Source of the DNA: UBA7359 sp964523895 | Lineage (GTDB): Bacteria; Pseudomonadota; Gammaproteobacteria; Eutrophobiales; Eutrophobiaceae | NCBI GenBank assembly: GCA_964523895.1 | Contig: CAZGBJ010000004.1 | Coordinates: 60,859-124,858, forward strand | DNA: 64,000 nt | Direction of reading: 5' to 3' | Part shown: one piece after another, positions 35,180-44,265 of the stretch | How the letters are laid out: the number at the start of each line of letters is the position of its first letter | Numbering within the stretch: position 1 is the stretch's first letter | Notes under the pieces: model-generated | The model's input: the letters and a program-made list of their open reading frames with translations, nothing else | What the model was told of the DNA's origin: nothing | The model's database searches: none | Program-made: the position numbers and the translations under genes

Positions 35180-36187
35180 ATGCTGTTGTCTAAAGAATTC
35201 ATTGAAAATATCTGGTACACCAAACAGCCACTTGGTTTACTTCTTATTCCCTTAAGCTGGTTATATACGATAATAATCGTTTTAAGGCGGCTGTGTTATC
35301 AGTCAGGTTTGATCGCTGTTAATCAGATTGATGCTCCCGTTATTATCGTTGGCAATATATCAGTTGGAGGAACAGGAAAAACACCGCTTGTTATCTGGTT
35401 AGCTGAATATTTTAAAAACAAAGGTTTTAAACCCGGAATCGTTAGTCGTGGTTATGGCGGAAAACTTTCTGGCAAAACACAACAAGTAAGAGCTGACAGT
35501 GATCCTTTATTAGTTGGTGACGAACCTGTGTTAATTGCTAAAAGAACATCTTGTCCGGTTGCAATTGCTGTTCAAAGAAGAGAAGCGGCAGAGGAGCTAA
35601 TTGAACACTGCGGTTGCAATTTGATTCTCTGCGACGATGGTATGCAACATTATTCGCTCGGCAGAGATATAGAAATAGCGGTAATTGATGGCCAACGTCG
35701 TTTTGGCAATCAACTTTGTTTACCTGCAGGACCATTGCGTGAACCTATAAGTCGATTGGAAACAGTAGATTTTGTTGTTAGTAAATATATTGCTGGCAGA
35801 CACGAATACAAAATGGAATATCACTATGGAGATTTAGTTTCATTAATTGATCCAACAGAAACCATGCCTGTTTCAAATCTTAATGGTCAGAGTGTGCATG
35901 CAATAGCGGGAATTGGTAACCCAGATCGATACTTTTCTTATCTTCGTAATCAAAAACTAAACTTAATCATGCATGATTTTCCTGATCACCACCCGTTTAT
36001 TGCTGATGAGGTGACATTCAATGATGGTTTAGCAGTGGTGATGACTGAGAAAGATGCGGTAAAATGTACCGCTTATGCTACTGAACAACATTGGTATTTG
36101 CCAATTACGGCAACACTACCGGAGTCATTTACTTATCGATTTGATACTTTATTGAAGGACATTATTAATGGACAAAAAACTACTTGA
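35180..36187 (+). CDS. lpxK: Tetraacyldisaccharide 4'-kinase
   Basis: Phosphorylates the 4' position of the lipid A precursor disaccharide. 335 aa with an N-terminal membrane-associated helix (PLGLLLIPLSWLYTIIIVLR), Walker A GNISVGGTGKTPLVIWLAE (about residues 53-71), and SRGYGG and LILCDDGMQHYSLGRDIEI, the Asp-containing motif. A 164-base gap precedes it with no msbA, as in pseudomonads. Overlaps the Trm112-like gene by 20 bases. Confidence 0.95.
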   Translation: MLLSKEFIENIWYTKQPLGLLLIPLSWLYTIIIVLRRLCYQSGLIAVNQIDAPVIIVGNISVGGTGKTPLVIWLAEYFKNKGFKPGIVSRGYGGKLSGKTQQVRADSDPLLVGDEPVLIAKRTSCPVAIAVQRREAAEELIEHCGCNLILCDDGMQHYSLGRDIEIAVIDGQRRFGNQLCLPAGPLREPISRLETVDFVVSKYIAGRHEYKMEYHYGDLVSLIDPTETMPVSNLNGQSVHAIAGIGNPDRYFSYLRNQKLNLIMHDFPDHHPFIADEVTFNDGLAVVMTEKDAVKCTAYATEQHWYLPITATLPESFTYRFDTLLKDIINGQKTT

Positions 36188-36356
36188 TATTCTAGTGTGC
36201 CCGGTGACTAAAGGACCTTTATATTATGATAAGGAAAAACAAGAGCTAATTTCCAGATCGGCAAGATTAGCCTATCCTATACGTGATGATATCCCGGTTA
36301 TGTTGGAAGACGAGGCAAGAACGATAAGCGAAGAAGAAATGGAAAAACTAAAATAG
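36168..36356 (+). CDS. Trm112 family protein (YcaR-like)
   Basis: 62-residue protein: MDKKLLDILVCPVTKGPLYY, then ELISRSARLAYPIRDDIPVM. Trm112-like proteins have a zinc-ribbon-like fold; here only one Cys of the ribbon remains (LVCPVTK), as in many YcaR proteins. Embedded between lpxK (20-base overlap) and kdsB (1-base overlap), a conserved gammaproteobacterial trio. Role unclear, possibly an activator of a methyltransferase. Confidence 0.9.
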   Translation: MDKKLLDILVCPVTKGPLYYDKEKQELISRSARLAYPIRDDIPVMLEDEARTISEEEMEKLK

Positions 36357-37096
36357 TGCCAACATCAATGTCAGTACCGTTTAGTATTGTTATTCCAGCG
36401 CGCTATGCTTCAAGCCGATTGCCAGGAAAATCCTTATTAGATATTAAAGGTAAGCCTTTAATACAACATGTGTTTGAGACAGCATCAAACACGCAAGCAA
36501 AAAATATCATAATTGCTACGGATAATAACGAGATAGCAAGTGTCGCTGAATCATTTGGTGCGTCTGTGGTGATGACTTCTGAAAAGCATCAATCGGGAAC
36601 AGATAGAATAGCGGAAGTTATTAATAAACTTGCTATTGATGATGATGAAATCATCGTTAATCTTCAAGGCGACGAATATGGATTACCAGTGTCATTAGTT
36701 GATCAGGTGGCATCAAATTTATTTAATCATCCGGATAAACAGCTTGCGACTTTATGTGAAGTTATTACTACTATCGAGGATTATACCAATCCTAATATTG
36801 TAAAAGTTACCTTTGATAAGAATAATACCGCGCTTTATTTTAGCCGCTCACCAATTCCGACAGAGCGAACAGGTGGTTTGCCTGAGAAAGTATATCGACA
36901 TATCGGTCTCTATGCTTATAAAGCAGGCTATCTTCAGGAATTTACTCAATTGCCCGCATGTGCATTAGAAGAATCAGAAGCGCTTGAACAATTACGTGTA
37001 CTGTATAATGGCGGGAAAATTCATGTAGAAATTGCTGTGGATGAGCCGGGGCTAGGTATAGATACTATAGAAGATCTGGAACTGGCCAGGAAATAG
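36356..37096 (+). CDS. kdsB: 3-deoxy-manno-octulosonate cytidylyltransferase
   Basis: Activates KDO as CMP-KDO for LPS inner core. 246 aa. FSIVIPARYASSRLPGKSLL is the nucleotide-binding signature; EKHQSGTDRIAEV, NLQGDEYGLP and YRHIGLYAYKAGYLQ are also conserved. GTG at 36356 overlaps the upstream stop; ATG at 36368 (MSVPFSIVIPARY) is an equally good start by alignment. NLQGDEYGLP has a Tyr where the usual motif is GDEP. Confidence 0.95.
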   Translation: MPTSMSVPFSIVIPARYASSRLPGKSLLDIKGKPLIQHVFETASNTQAKNIIIATDNNEIASVAESFGASVVMTSEKHQSGTDRIAEVINKLAIDDDEIIVNLQGDEYGLPVSLVDQVASNLFNHPDKQLATLCEVITTIEDYTNPNIVKVTFDKNNTALYFSRSPIPTERTGGLPEKVYRHIGLYAYKAGYLQEFTQLPACALEESEALEQLRVLYNGGKIHVEIAVDEPGLGIDTIEDLELARK

Positions 37097-37136
37097 GGAA
37101 ATAAAAACTTCGAAAGGTTAAAAACGCATTTTATTG

Positions 37137-37355
37137 TTATCTTGCTCTATAAGTAATGCGGCCTTTACTCAAGTCATATGGAGTCATTTCTACAGTGACA
37201 GCATCCCCGGTAAGAATACGAATATAATGCTTGCGCATCTTTCCCGAAATATGTGCAGTAACAACATGTCCGTTTTCTAATTCAACACGAAACATCGTGT
37301 TAGGTAATGTTTCGACAACGGTTCCTTCCATTTCGATTTGGTCTTCTTTTGCCAT
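37137..37355 (-). CDS. infA: Translation initiation factor IF-1
   Basis: 72-residue OB-fold S1-domain protein. AKEDQIEMEGTVVETLPNTM and HISGKMRKHYIRILTGDAVT are diagnostic. It is the last gene of a minus-strand series GNAT-aat-ate-infA, the neighbourhood seen in pseudomonads. Convergent with kdsB, 40 bases apart. Confidence 0.97.
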   Translation of the reverse strand: MAKEDQIEMEGTVVETLPNTMFRVELENGHVVTAHISGKMRKHYIRILTGDAVTVEMTPYDLSKGRITYRAR

Positions 37356-37391
37356 ACAGCCCTCGTTTCCTGAAAAAGGGCGAATTCTGCA

Positions 37392-38129
37392 CTAATTTTG
37401 CTTCACTGCAAAGTCTAATGTGCTAAATTTCTTCCATTCGTCACTAATAAAGCATTCAACAGGCTGATATTCGATCTTGTATTTCATTTTGTCACAACCG
37501 GCAATCCAGTAGCCAAGATACAACCATGAATACGCCTTTTGTCTGGTTTGTTCAATAAGATATAAAATGGCATATTTCCCTAGACTGCGTTGTTGCAAAT
37601 CGGGGTCAAAAAAAGTATATACCGCAGAGTAAGCATCTTGTAATTGGTCAACAACGGCAACGGCAATTAACTTTTTGCCAAGTCTGAATTCAAACAAACA
37701 TGTTTCTGACCAGGAAGACCAAAGAAAATTTTTATAATCATCTTCACCGGGATTATCCATCCCACCATTGGGGTGGCGCATGGATAAATATTTTTTATAG
37801 AGTTGAAAATGTTCTTCATTAAATTCAGCGGTTAATTGCTTAACTATTAAATCCTGATTATTTTTCCATGTTCTTTTTTGACTGCGCTTGAGTTTAAATT
37901 CATTAACGGGAATTCGTACAGGAATACATTCTGAGCATTCTGAGCAATAAGGTTGATAAAGATGTTCGCCACTACGTCTGAAACCATTAGCAACCAGTGT
38001 AGAGTAAAGCGCTTTATTTTTTGGAAAAACAGGATCTGCAAAAAGGCTGGTGGCTTCTCTGTTATCCAGATAATTACACGAGTGCGAAGGAGTAATAAAA
38101 AATTGGAGTTTTTGTGATTGGCCATCCAT
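37392..38129 (-). CDS. bpt: Aspartate/glutamate leucyltransferase (Bpt/Ate)
   Basis: 245-residue aminoacyl-tRNA-protein transferase that adds leucine to N-terminal Asp or Glu and feeds proteins into the ClpS/ClpAP N-degron route. The cysteine-rich start HSCNYLDNREA and LYQPYCSECSECIPVRIPV, then NPGEDDYKNFLWSSW and LYLGYWIAGCDKMKYKIEY, are family motifs. It overlaps the aat stop by one base; both enzymes act in the same pathway. Confidence 0.94.
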   Translation of the reverse strand: MDGQSQKLQFFITPSHSCNYLDNREATSLFADPVFPKNKALYSTLVANGFRRSGEHLYQPYCSECSECIPVRIPVNEFKLKRSQKRTWKNNQDLIVKQLTAEFNEEHFQLYKKYLSMRHPNGGMDNPGEDDYKNFLWSSWSETCLFEFRLGKKLIAVAVVDQLQDAYSAVYTFFDPDLQQRSLGKYAILYLIEQTRQKAYSWLYLGYWIAGCDKMKYKIEYQPVECFISDEWKKFSTLDFAVKQN

Positions 38130-38860
38130 TATGTTGATGGCTCAATTAAGTTAAAGGATGTTTTATCATTGTTGCAATAATTATCCAGAATTTGAATAAA
38201 TAATTCTCTTTGAATTGGTTTTGCCCCAAGTGACTGTAAATGAGCAGAATGAACCTGACAGTCAATTATTCTAAAGTCCATTTTCTCAAGTTGTTGTGCG
38301 AGGTGAAGTAAAGCTATTTTTGAGGCATTTGATTCCCGGCTGTACATGGATTCACCAAAAAACACCTTGCCCATAGCGAGACCATATAAACCGCCAACTA
38401 GTCTTCCATCTTTCCAACATTCAACCGAGTGCGCGTAGCCCTGTTTAAATAAATTGAGATAAGCAAGTTTCATATCATTTGTTATCCAGGTGTCATTAAT
38501 TCCTTTTCTGGCAGCAGCGCAGCCGTCAAGAATTTCAGTAAAGACGGTATTGTATGTGATTTCATATTTATTTTGACGAAGATGTTTGGCAAGACTTCGA
38601 GATACTTTAATTTCATTTGGTAGCAAAATACACCTGGGATCCGGAGACCACCACATTATAGGTTGGCCTTCATTAAACCAGGGAAAAATTCCATTTTTAT
38701 AAGCATTTAGTAATCGTTCTTCAGATAAGTCTCCGCCAATGGCAAGCAAACCATCGGGGTCCCGTAATGCTTTATTGGCAATAGGAAAATCTGTTGCCAA
38801 TAGATTGTCTTTAACCCAATAGAGTTTGTTAGACGAAAGATTGTCGTTGCCGGAAGTCAT
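38129..38860 (-). CDS. aat: Leucyl/phenylalanyl-tRNA-protein transferase
   Basis: 243 residues. FPWFNEGQPIMWWSPDPRCI and YAHSVECWKDGRLVGGLYGL are the family core, plus FFGESMYSRESNASKIAL. Adds Leu/Phe to N-terminal Lys/Arg substrates for ClpAP degradation. Its start overlaps the upstream acyltransferase gene by four bases (ATGA) and its stop touches bpt. Confidence 0.95.
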   Translation of the reverse strand: MTSGNDNLSSNKLYWVKDNLLATDFPIANKALRDPDGLLAIGGDLSEERLLNAYKNGIFPWFNEGQPIMWWSPDPRCILLPNEIKVSRSLAKHLRQNKYEITYNTVFTEILDGCAAARKGINDTWITNDMKLAYLNLFKQGYAHSVECWKDGRLVGGLYGLAMGKVFFGESMYSRESNASKIALLHLAQQLEKMDFRIIDCQVHSAHLQSLGAKPIQRELFIQILDNYCNNDKTSFNLIEPST

Positions 38861-39990
38861 TGTGACTTATAAGGTAAGTGTGTTTTTAATGCTTCAATAT
38901 ATTCTTGCATGGCATAAGATTCTCTTTCCAAATAATTCGCAATAGCATTTCGAAAATCATCTTCCTGAATCCAGTGAGCAGAAGGCATGGCGACAGGGTG
39001 AAAGCCTCGGGCTAATTTATGTTCACCTTGAACACCAGCGTCCAGTCGTTTCAATCCTTTTTCAATCGTATGTTCTATAGTCTGATAGTAGCACAATTCA
39101 AAATGTAAAAAGGGCAGGTACTGACTGCATCCCCAATGGCGCCCATAGAGGCACTCCTTATCGTTCATGGCAAAAGCCCCTGCGATAGTTTCATCGTTTT
39201 GTTTGGCCAGAATAAGCAGCGTTTGTTCAGGTAATTCCTTGCCGAGGGACTGAAAAAAATCCAGTGTCAGTCGCGGCTCACCCCATTTTTTATAAAATGT
39301 TGATGCATAAAAATGATGAAATTTCTGCCATTGTTCCAAAGTAATTTCATTTCCGGATAAACGTTCAATCTCAATTCCTGATTTTTTAATTGCACGACGT
39401 TCTTTTAATATATTTTTACGTTTTTTTGAAGATAATGAATCTGTGAAATCCTGAAAATCACGATAATTATTATTAAACCAATGATATTGACAGGTAATTC
39501 GTTTTAAACCGTTGTTGTTAATCAATACGTCAATATCTTCTACGTTTGGAAAAAGAAAATGTAATGAAGAAAAATCATTTTCTTGCATTAGCGATACAGC
39601 AGCTTCTAATAATATTTTTTTAATAGTTGCGCTGTCATATGATTTATTAACCAGTAATCTTGAACCGGAAGCAGGGGTGAATGGAATCGCAGAAACGAGC
39701 TTGGGATAATAGTTTTTCCCAGCTTGTTGGTAAGCATCAGCCCATGTCCAGTCAAAAACAAATTCGCCGTATGAATCCTGTTTGACATACAAGGGAAGAA
39801 CACCAATTAGTTCATCGTTATCTTCAATAACAATATGAGATGGCTGCCAATTTTGTTTTTTTAGACAGTTATGCTTCTCAAGTCCGGATAAAAAAGTGTA
39901 AGAAAGAAACGGATTGTCTGAATAATCCAGTGCTTGCCATTTTTTTGAGGAAATTGTTTGGAGGTCGCTGACGACTCGCCAATCAAACAT
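38857..39990 (-). CDS. GNAT-family acyltransferase (COG3146-like)
   Basis: 377 residues. FLSYTFLSGLEKHNCL near the N-terminus, then FDWTWADAYQQAGKNYYPKL and FTPASGSRLLV, later KKRKNILKERRAIKKSGIEI and CLYGRHWGCSQYLPFLHFEL, YYQTIEHTIEKGLKRLDAG: the pattern of the tandem-GNAT proteins related to FemAB and sometimes labelled peptidoglycan biosynthesis proteins. Substrate unknown. First gene of the unit with aat, bpt and infA (four-base overlap with aat), suggesting a link to aminoacyl-tRNA-dependent transfer. Confidence 0.85.
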   Translation of the reverse strand: MFDWRVVSDLQTISSKKWQALDYSDNPFLSYTFLSGLEKHNCLKKQNWQPSHIVIEDNDELIGVLPLYVKQDSYGEFVFDWTWADAYQQAGKNYYPKLVSAIPFTPASGSRLLVNKSYDSATIKKILLEAAVSLMQENDFSSLHFLFPNVEDIDVLINNNGLKRITCQYHWFNNNYRDFQDFTDSLSSKKRKNILKERRAIKKSGIEIERLSGNEITLEQWQKFHHFYASTFYKKWGEPRLTLDFFQSLGKELPEQTLLILAKQNDETIAGAFAMNDKECLYGRHWGCSQYLPFLHFELCYYQTIEHTIEKGLKRLDAGVQGEHKLARGFHPVAMPSAHWIQEDDFRNAIANYLERESYAMQEYIEALKTHLPYKSQ

Positions 39991-40001
39991 TGTTCAAAAA
40001 A

Positions 40002-40508
40002 TTACGGGATGATCGAAATGTTAGAGCCAAGAGCACTTAATGTGGCTCTTTTTGAACCGCTCAGTGAGAAATTTGTTTCCTTATAACTTCCGTTTTCAAG
40101 CATAAAGAGAAATGTGATGGTGCTGCCATTCATTAAGGCATTGAGTTTTGCAGAAGTTACTTCTTCATTTGTAACGTAGCCCAATATAAATTCACTCCAG
40201 GCCATATCCGTTAAACAGGGCGCATCATTGACAGAACGGTTGTCGAGTAATCTAGAATCGATTTTATAAGTGGGGCAAGACCGTTTTGCAAACATATCGA
40301 GTGCCGTGTTTAAACTAAAACGTGATCTTATTGCGCCAACACTGTCCTTGTAAATTTCAAGACTGTAGCCATCCTTATTCTCAGTGTAGGCAACCTGAGT
40401 TTCAGTGTTATTATTAGTATCAGTATGAGTAATTACAGTCCATTCTGCCTGCACCAGAACTGGGCAGAAGATTAAAATTAAACTAATTTTTTGAGCCAAA
40501 TTCATCAA
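40002..40508 (-). CDS. Secreted protein of unknown function
   Basis: 168 residues with a signal peptide cleaved after VLVQA (about residue 22). The mature part starts EWTVITHTDTNNNTETQVAY, then KDGYSLEIYKDSVGAIRSRF, with two cysteines (KRSCPTYKID, NDAPCLTDMAW) spaced 18 residues apart, likely a disulfide. Beta-rich. The layout is like many small periplasmic proteins that read out a stress or modify an envelope target; no family recognised. Only 11 bases from the acyltransferase start on the same strand. Confidence 0.65.
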   Translation of the reverse strand: MMNLAQKISLILIFCPVLVQAEWTVITHTDTNNNTETQVAYTENKDGYSLEIYKDSVGAIRSRFSLNTALDMFAKRSCPTYKIDSRLLDNRSVNDAPCLTDMAWSEFILGYVTNEEVTSAKLNALMNGSTITFLFMLENGSYKETNFSLSGSKRATLSALGSNISIIP

Positions 40509-40629
40509 TTATTACTCACTCGACTGATTAATTTTTATTCGCTGCAAAAATATTCCATACTAAATAGATATTGCCAATTAAAGTTTTGTATACAATATAT
40601 TGTCTAAATTAACAATTTTTCACAAAAAA

Positions 40630-41634
40630 ATGAAGCGAAGAACATTTATTTCAGGCATTTTAACGACATTGCTGCTGTCATTTCAGTCACGACTCAAAGC
40701 AGCTGAGGTGGTAAATATGATCCAAAATTCGAATAAAACAGGATTAATCAGTGATCCCGTCTTCTTGCAGCATCACATTGCACCGGGTCATCCCGAAACC
40801 CCCGACAGAGTGACGTTTATTCAAAATGCGCTGCAAGAATCGGGAATATTACAACAAATATCACAGATTGCTTTGAAATCAGATGATGTCGAACAATGGA
40901 TAAAAATACTTCATACCGATGCACACCTTGAATCAATAAAAAAATACTTGCCTGTTGCACATCATGTTGCTGAAGCAAGCATAAAAGGCTGTCTCGCTGC
41001 CGTTGATCAAGTGGCAAAAAAGAAGGTGAACAATGCTTTTTGTCTTACTCGACCACCGGGACATCATGCATTAAACACAGGTAGAGAAGAGGGTTTTTGT
41101 TATTACAACACCATTGCCATTGCCGCACGCTATGCACAAAAAGAACATGGATTCAAAAAAATATTGATTGTTGATTGGGATTACCATCATGGCAATGCAA
41201 CAGAAGCGATGTTCTACGATGATTCGAGTGTTCTGTTTTTCTCAACACATAATCAATTCGATTATCCAGGTACAGGTGATCCGGCAAAGAAAGGTAGTGG
41301 AGAAGGCTTGGGCTATAACATTAATGTGCATCTTCCCTGTGGTACAGATGACGAAAAAATGATTAATGCGTATAAAAATATCTTATTACCTGCCGCAGAA
41401 AAATTTGAGCCGGATATGATATTAATTTCTGCTGGTTTTGATAGTCGTGAACATGACTTACTTGGTTGTTTTGATGTGACAGATGCCGCTTATATCACTA
41501 TAACAAAGATGCTAATGCAGATAGCGGAACAATACTGTGATGGTCGTATAGTGTCACTGCTGGAGGGAGGCTATTATCTTCAGGGAATTGCCAGTGCAGT
41601 GACTGCACATATGAAAACTTTATTAGGTGAATAA
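40630..41634 (+). CDS. Histone-deacetylase-family zinc amidohydrolase with Tat-like signal
   Basis: 334 residues from the ATG at 40630. MKRRTFISGILTTLLLSF is a twin-arginine-like signal (KRRTFIS), then an arginase-fold deacetylase domain with all catalytic residues: RPPGHHALNTG (His-His dyad), VDWDYHHGN (zinc Asp and His), SAGFDSREHDLLG (zinc Asp), LLEGGYYLQGI (transition-state Tyr). Family members remove acetyl groups from acetyl-polyamines, acetoin-related compounds or acetyl-lysine. Export is unusual and is inferred from the signal. A TTG at 40600 could extend it but would spoil the signal; no clear ribosome binding site is seen for either. Confidence 0.85.
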   Translation: MKRRTFISGILTTLLLSFQSRLKAAEVVNMIQNSNKTGLISDPVFLQHHIAPGHPETPDRVTFIQNALQESGILQQISQIALKSDDVEQWIKILHTDAHLESIKKYLPVAHHVAEASIKGCLAAVDQVAKKKVNNAFCLTRPPGHHALNTGREEGFCYYNTIAIAARYAQKEHGFKKILIVDWDYHHGNATEAMFYDDSSVLFFSTHNQFDYPGTGDPAKKGSGEGLGYNINVHLPCGTDDEKMINAYKNILLPAAEKFEPDMILISAGFDSREHDLLGCFDVTDAAYITITKMLMQIAEQYCDGRIVSLLEGGYYLQGIASAVTAHMKTLLGE

Positions 41635-41657
41635 TAATCATTTTACAGGCTTATAAT

Positions 41658-42224
41658 CTATTGCGCCTTTTCTTCAAGTTTGTTAATGGTAGCTGTAGCA
41701 ATCTCAATAATTTTATTTTTTAGATGATGTGTTCCTATGATAGGCAATATAAAAAAATCGGGAGTCATTTCTGTATCGAGTATTAATTGCGTTACATCTT
41801 TTTTTGTATCTGATTTATTTTTCTTAATTGTCCAGCGGGTCCAGCCTTCTTTGAAATCACTTATTTTCGGGATGATACGTCCATAGACAATATCATTGCC
41901 CTGACGTTGAAAGACTTGGACATGCCTGATTTTGTAACAGATAAACAACACGCATGCATGAGTAAGCATACTTACTGTTGAGCGCTCATTCTCTGATACA
42001 GAAACAACATCACTTTCTTCCAAATAGGGATTAATTGATGTTAGATTTCCATAATTGGTGATAATTTGTTTCACCCTGTTAGTATTTGCTTTTACTTGAG
42101 CTTCTATATGCAAAATATAACGTTCTCCCTTTTTTTCTATACTAATGTCAGTGAGTATTGCTGCAAAAGAAAGAGGTGAAAATAAACAAAATAAAATAAA
42201 TGTTGTTTGTAAGTAATACTTCAT
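41658..42224 (-). CDS. SRPBCC/START-like secreted protein
   Basis: 188 residues with a signal peptide (LFCLFSPLSFA). The mature protein has the SRPBCC pattern: a first strand-helix (YILHIEAQVKANTNRVKQII), then NYGNLTSINPYLEESDVVS, the central strands, WTRWTIKKN and a long C-terminal helix (LKNKIIEIATATINKLEEK). Such proteins bind hydrophobic ligands in a cavity. It is 11 bases downstream of the large lipoprotein gene on the same strand and is likely co-transcribed with it. Ligand unknown. Confidence 0.75.
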   Translation of the reverse strand: MKYYLQTTFILFCLFSPLSFAAILTDISIEKKGERYILHIEAQVKANTNRVKQIITNYGNLTSINPYLEESDVVSVSENERSTVSMLTHACVLFICYKIRHVQVFQRQGNDIVYGRIIPKISDFKEGWTRWTIKKNKSDTKKDVTQLILDTEMTPDFFILPIIGTHHLKNKIIEIATATINKLEEKAQ

Positions 42225-42235
42225 ATATCAAATAA

Positions 42236-43744
42236 TCATTCGTTAGTAATAATATCAAAGTATTTTTCAAATAGTCGTGCATCATCAAAATGACGGCGAC
42301 CGACAAAGGCAGTAGCATGATGTCCCCATTGTCGCATAGCGCCAGGGTTTGGAATACCCATAGGCCAAAACAGATAACGTTCTCCCCGTATACTGTGATT
42401 TATGATTCCATCCTCACCATACAGGCTTCGGTACTCACCATTACTTAATTTCAGCGATCTTAAGCTTTTGCTATCAGTAGAATGATAATGTACAGCATTA
42501 TTTGAAATAGCATTATTGAAATAAATGCGTTCAATATAATGAGTACCATGTGCTATACGTATGACAGGCCTATCTATTGAAGGAACAGATAAAGTTTGTG
42601 GTATATAAACAGGCTCATCTAGTGAAGGTTCTTGAGGTATTATTTTTGCGTATTGCGTAGGAAAAAACAGATGATAACAGCCGCAATTATGGATGCTGTC
42701 AAACAATAAGGGTTTGCCATCAGGTAATAAGGTAACGCGCCATGTGATTCCATCTAGCTGGCCTCCAAGCATATCGAAAGTTGATGTTTTAGGTCTGGAT
42801 GGAAACCATATTGTATAGTTTAACTGCAATAAAACTTGATCAGAGATACGAGTATATGACAATTGTTGATAGACTTTTGCCAAATCAGTATTAATTTCAG
42901 GTTCTTTGTTCTTGTTCCATTTCACTGTTCCAATTCGGTCATCATTAGTTACCGTATCTATTTCAAAAATAGGCGAGAAACTATCAAAAAGTTTTTGTTT
43001 GTTACTTGCTGAAGGTTCAGGAATCCCAAGTAAATTTTGAGACGATTCTTTTATAATGCGAGAAATATCATGTGACGAAAGAGGCAAGTTTTTTGATGGT
43101 GGCGTATAACGAAGTAACTCGCCATTTACAGTTAAGGATTCAAGTTTTTTTGCATAAATATTATTTGTATCTTTATGCCATGAATTAATTCCCGAGCGGA
43201 ATGCCAATGCTGTAAGCGGATAAAGCCCGATTACACGTTGCCATGTTTTATATTCATCAGGTACTTTAGTAATTGTTTTAAGATAATGGCGCTCATTATC
43301 TTCATTAAAATCAGTGGCTCGTAATAAATCTGCACAATAACGTATTGTTTCATTTAAATTCATATTTGAAACAGATAGTTCACTGGCTTGCAGTGAAAGC
43401 ATTTCTCTATTTATGTTAGATAAATTACTCAATTCAATTTGCCAACCTTCCATAGCAAGGTTTTCCATATGCTTAATCCATGTGTCGAATGATGCGGTAT
43501 CCATTTGTTCATTGCGAAAATCAGATAGAAAACGATTTACACGCAAGTAAGGGTAGCCTGTTACACGAGTAGCCTCGCTATCGGTGACTCCATCTGTTGA
43601 AACTGTTTTATCTATATTAGTAAAAAAAACTACGCAGAGTTGGCTTTCTCTATCTGGATATTTTTCAGATGATTGCTGGGTTAATGTGGTGCAGGCATTT
43701 AATAATAAGACAAAATGTAAAATCAGGAATAGTTTGAATTTCAT
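42236..43744 (-). CDS. Large lipoprotein of unknown function
   Basis: 502 residues. Signal peptide with lipobox LLLNAC (Cys about residue 18), so it is lipid-anchored. The C-terminal part is rich in His and Trp: YLFWPMGIPNPGAMRQWGHH and GRRHFDDARLFEKYF. A CGCYHLFFP motif (about residue 353) with paired cysteines is also notable. Not recognised as a named family; the repeated conserved-looking aromatic motifs suggest a real conserved gene. It has an upstream hairpin at 43782 and is followed by the SRPBCC gene. Confidence 0.7.
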   Translation of the reverse strand: MKFKLFLILHFVLLLNACTTLTQQSSEKYPDRESQLCVVFFTNIDKTVSTDGVTDSEATRVTGYPYLRVNRFLSDFRNEQMDTASFDTWIKHMENLAMEGWQIELSNLSNINREMLSLQASELSVSNMNLNETIRYCADLLRATDFNEDNERHYLKTITKVPDEYKTWQRVIGLYPLTALAFRSGINSWHKDTNNIYAKKLESLTVNGELLRYTPPSKNLPLSSHDISRIIKESSQNLLGIPEPSASNKQKLFDSFSPIFEIDTVTNDDRIGTVKWNKNKEPEINTDLAKVYQQLSYTRISDQVLLQLNYTIWFPSRPKTSTFDMLGGQLDGITWRVTLLPDGKPLLFDSIHNCGCYHLFFPTQYAKIIPQEPSLDEPVYIPQTLSVPSIDRPVIRIAHGTHYIERIYFNNAISNNAVHYHSTDSKSLRSLKLSNGEYRSLYGEDGIINHSIRGERYLFWPMGIPNPGAMRQWGHHATAFVGRRHFDDARLFEKYFDIITNE

Positions 43745-43781
43745 AATAAGCCCTAATATTTATTAACATTAAGACTACGTT

Positions 43782-43801
43782 CTTGAGAAACAGTTCTCAA
43801 G
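43782..43801. other. Perfect 8-bp hairpin CTTGAGAA/TTCTCAAG
   Basis: Stem CTTGAGAA-ACAG-TTCTCAAG in the short gap between DUF1820 (43859) and the lipoprotein gene (43744). No T run follows on either strand, so it is a weak terminator or an operator. Seen directly, function inferred. Confidence 0.45.
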
Positions 43802-43858
43802 TCATTAAAGGAAATCAGAAGAGAATTGGAAAGCTTGATTGTTAATCAATGAATGCGA

Positions 43859-44191
43859 TTATTCTGTGTCGCCTGATTTAGTATAGACAGGAAAAGGCAT
43901 TACATTCGAAGAATTACCAGAAGCCTCAGTAATTTTTGCGGTACCTTCTTTTGTGACTTCATCAATGCGAATGATAGAGTGCATTGGAATATATGTACGC
44001 TCAACGCCTTCAAATTCATTTTTTAGCTTTTCTTCAGTCGGATCGACAACAACTGATGTTTTTTCGCCAAATATCAGTTTTTCAACTTCAATAAAACCAA
44101 ACATGATGCCGTGATCAACATTCTGGGCGTAGATTTCAAAGACCTCGCCTTGATTATGAAAAATGACTTTAAAAATTTGTTTATCTGACAT
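43859..44191 (-). CDS. DUF1820 family protein
   Basis: 110 residues. IFKVIFHNQGEVFEIYAQNV followed by GFIEVEKLIFGE and ERTYIPMHSIIRIDEV is the DUF1820 core: a small beta-barrel-like cytoplasmic protein found in gammaproteobacteria, without known role. Tail rich in Gly/Ser/Asn. Same direction as neighbouring genes but 74 bases from the AbgT gene. Confidence 0.9.
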   Translation of the reverse strand: MSDKQIFKVIFHNQGEVFEIYAQNVDHGIMFGFIEVEKLIFGEKTSVVVDPTEEKLKNEFEGVERTYIPMHSIIRIDEVTKEGTAKITEASGNSSNVMPFPVYTKSGDTE

Positions 44192-44265
44192 ATCAGTTAC
44201 TTGGAGTCCTTTAATGTTAGTCGCTGCAAAAAAGCCGCGAATAATAGCACAGTTGGCATTAACCG

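Noticed and set aside
43782..43801. True intrinsic terminator
   Set aside because: The stem is good but no T run follows on either strand, so it is listed only as a hairpin.
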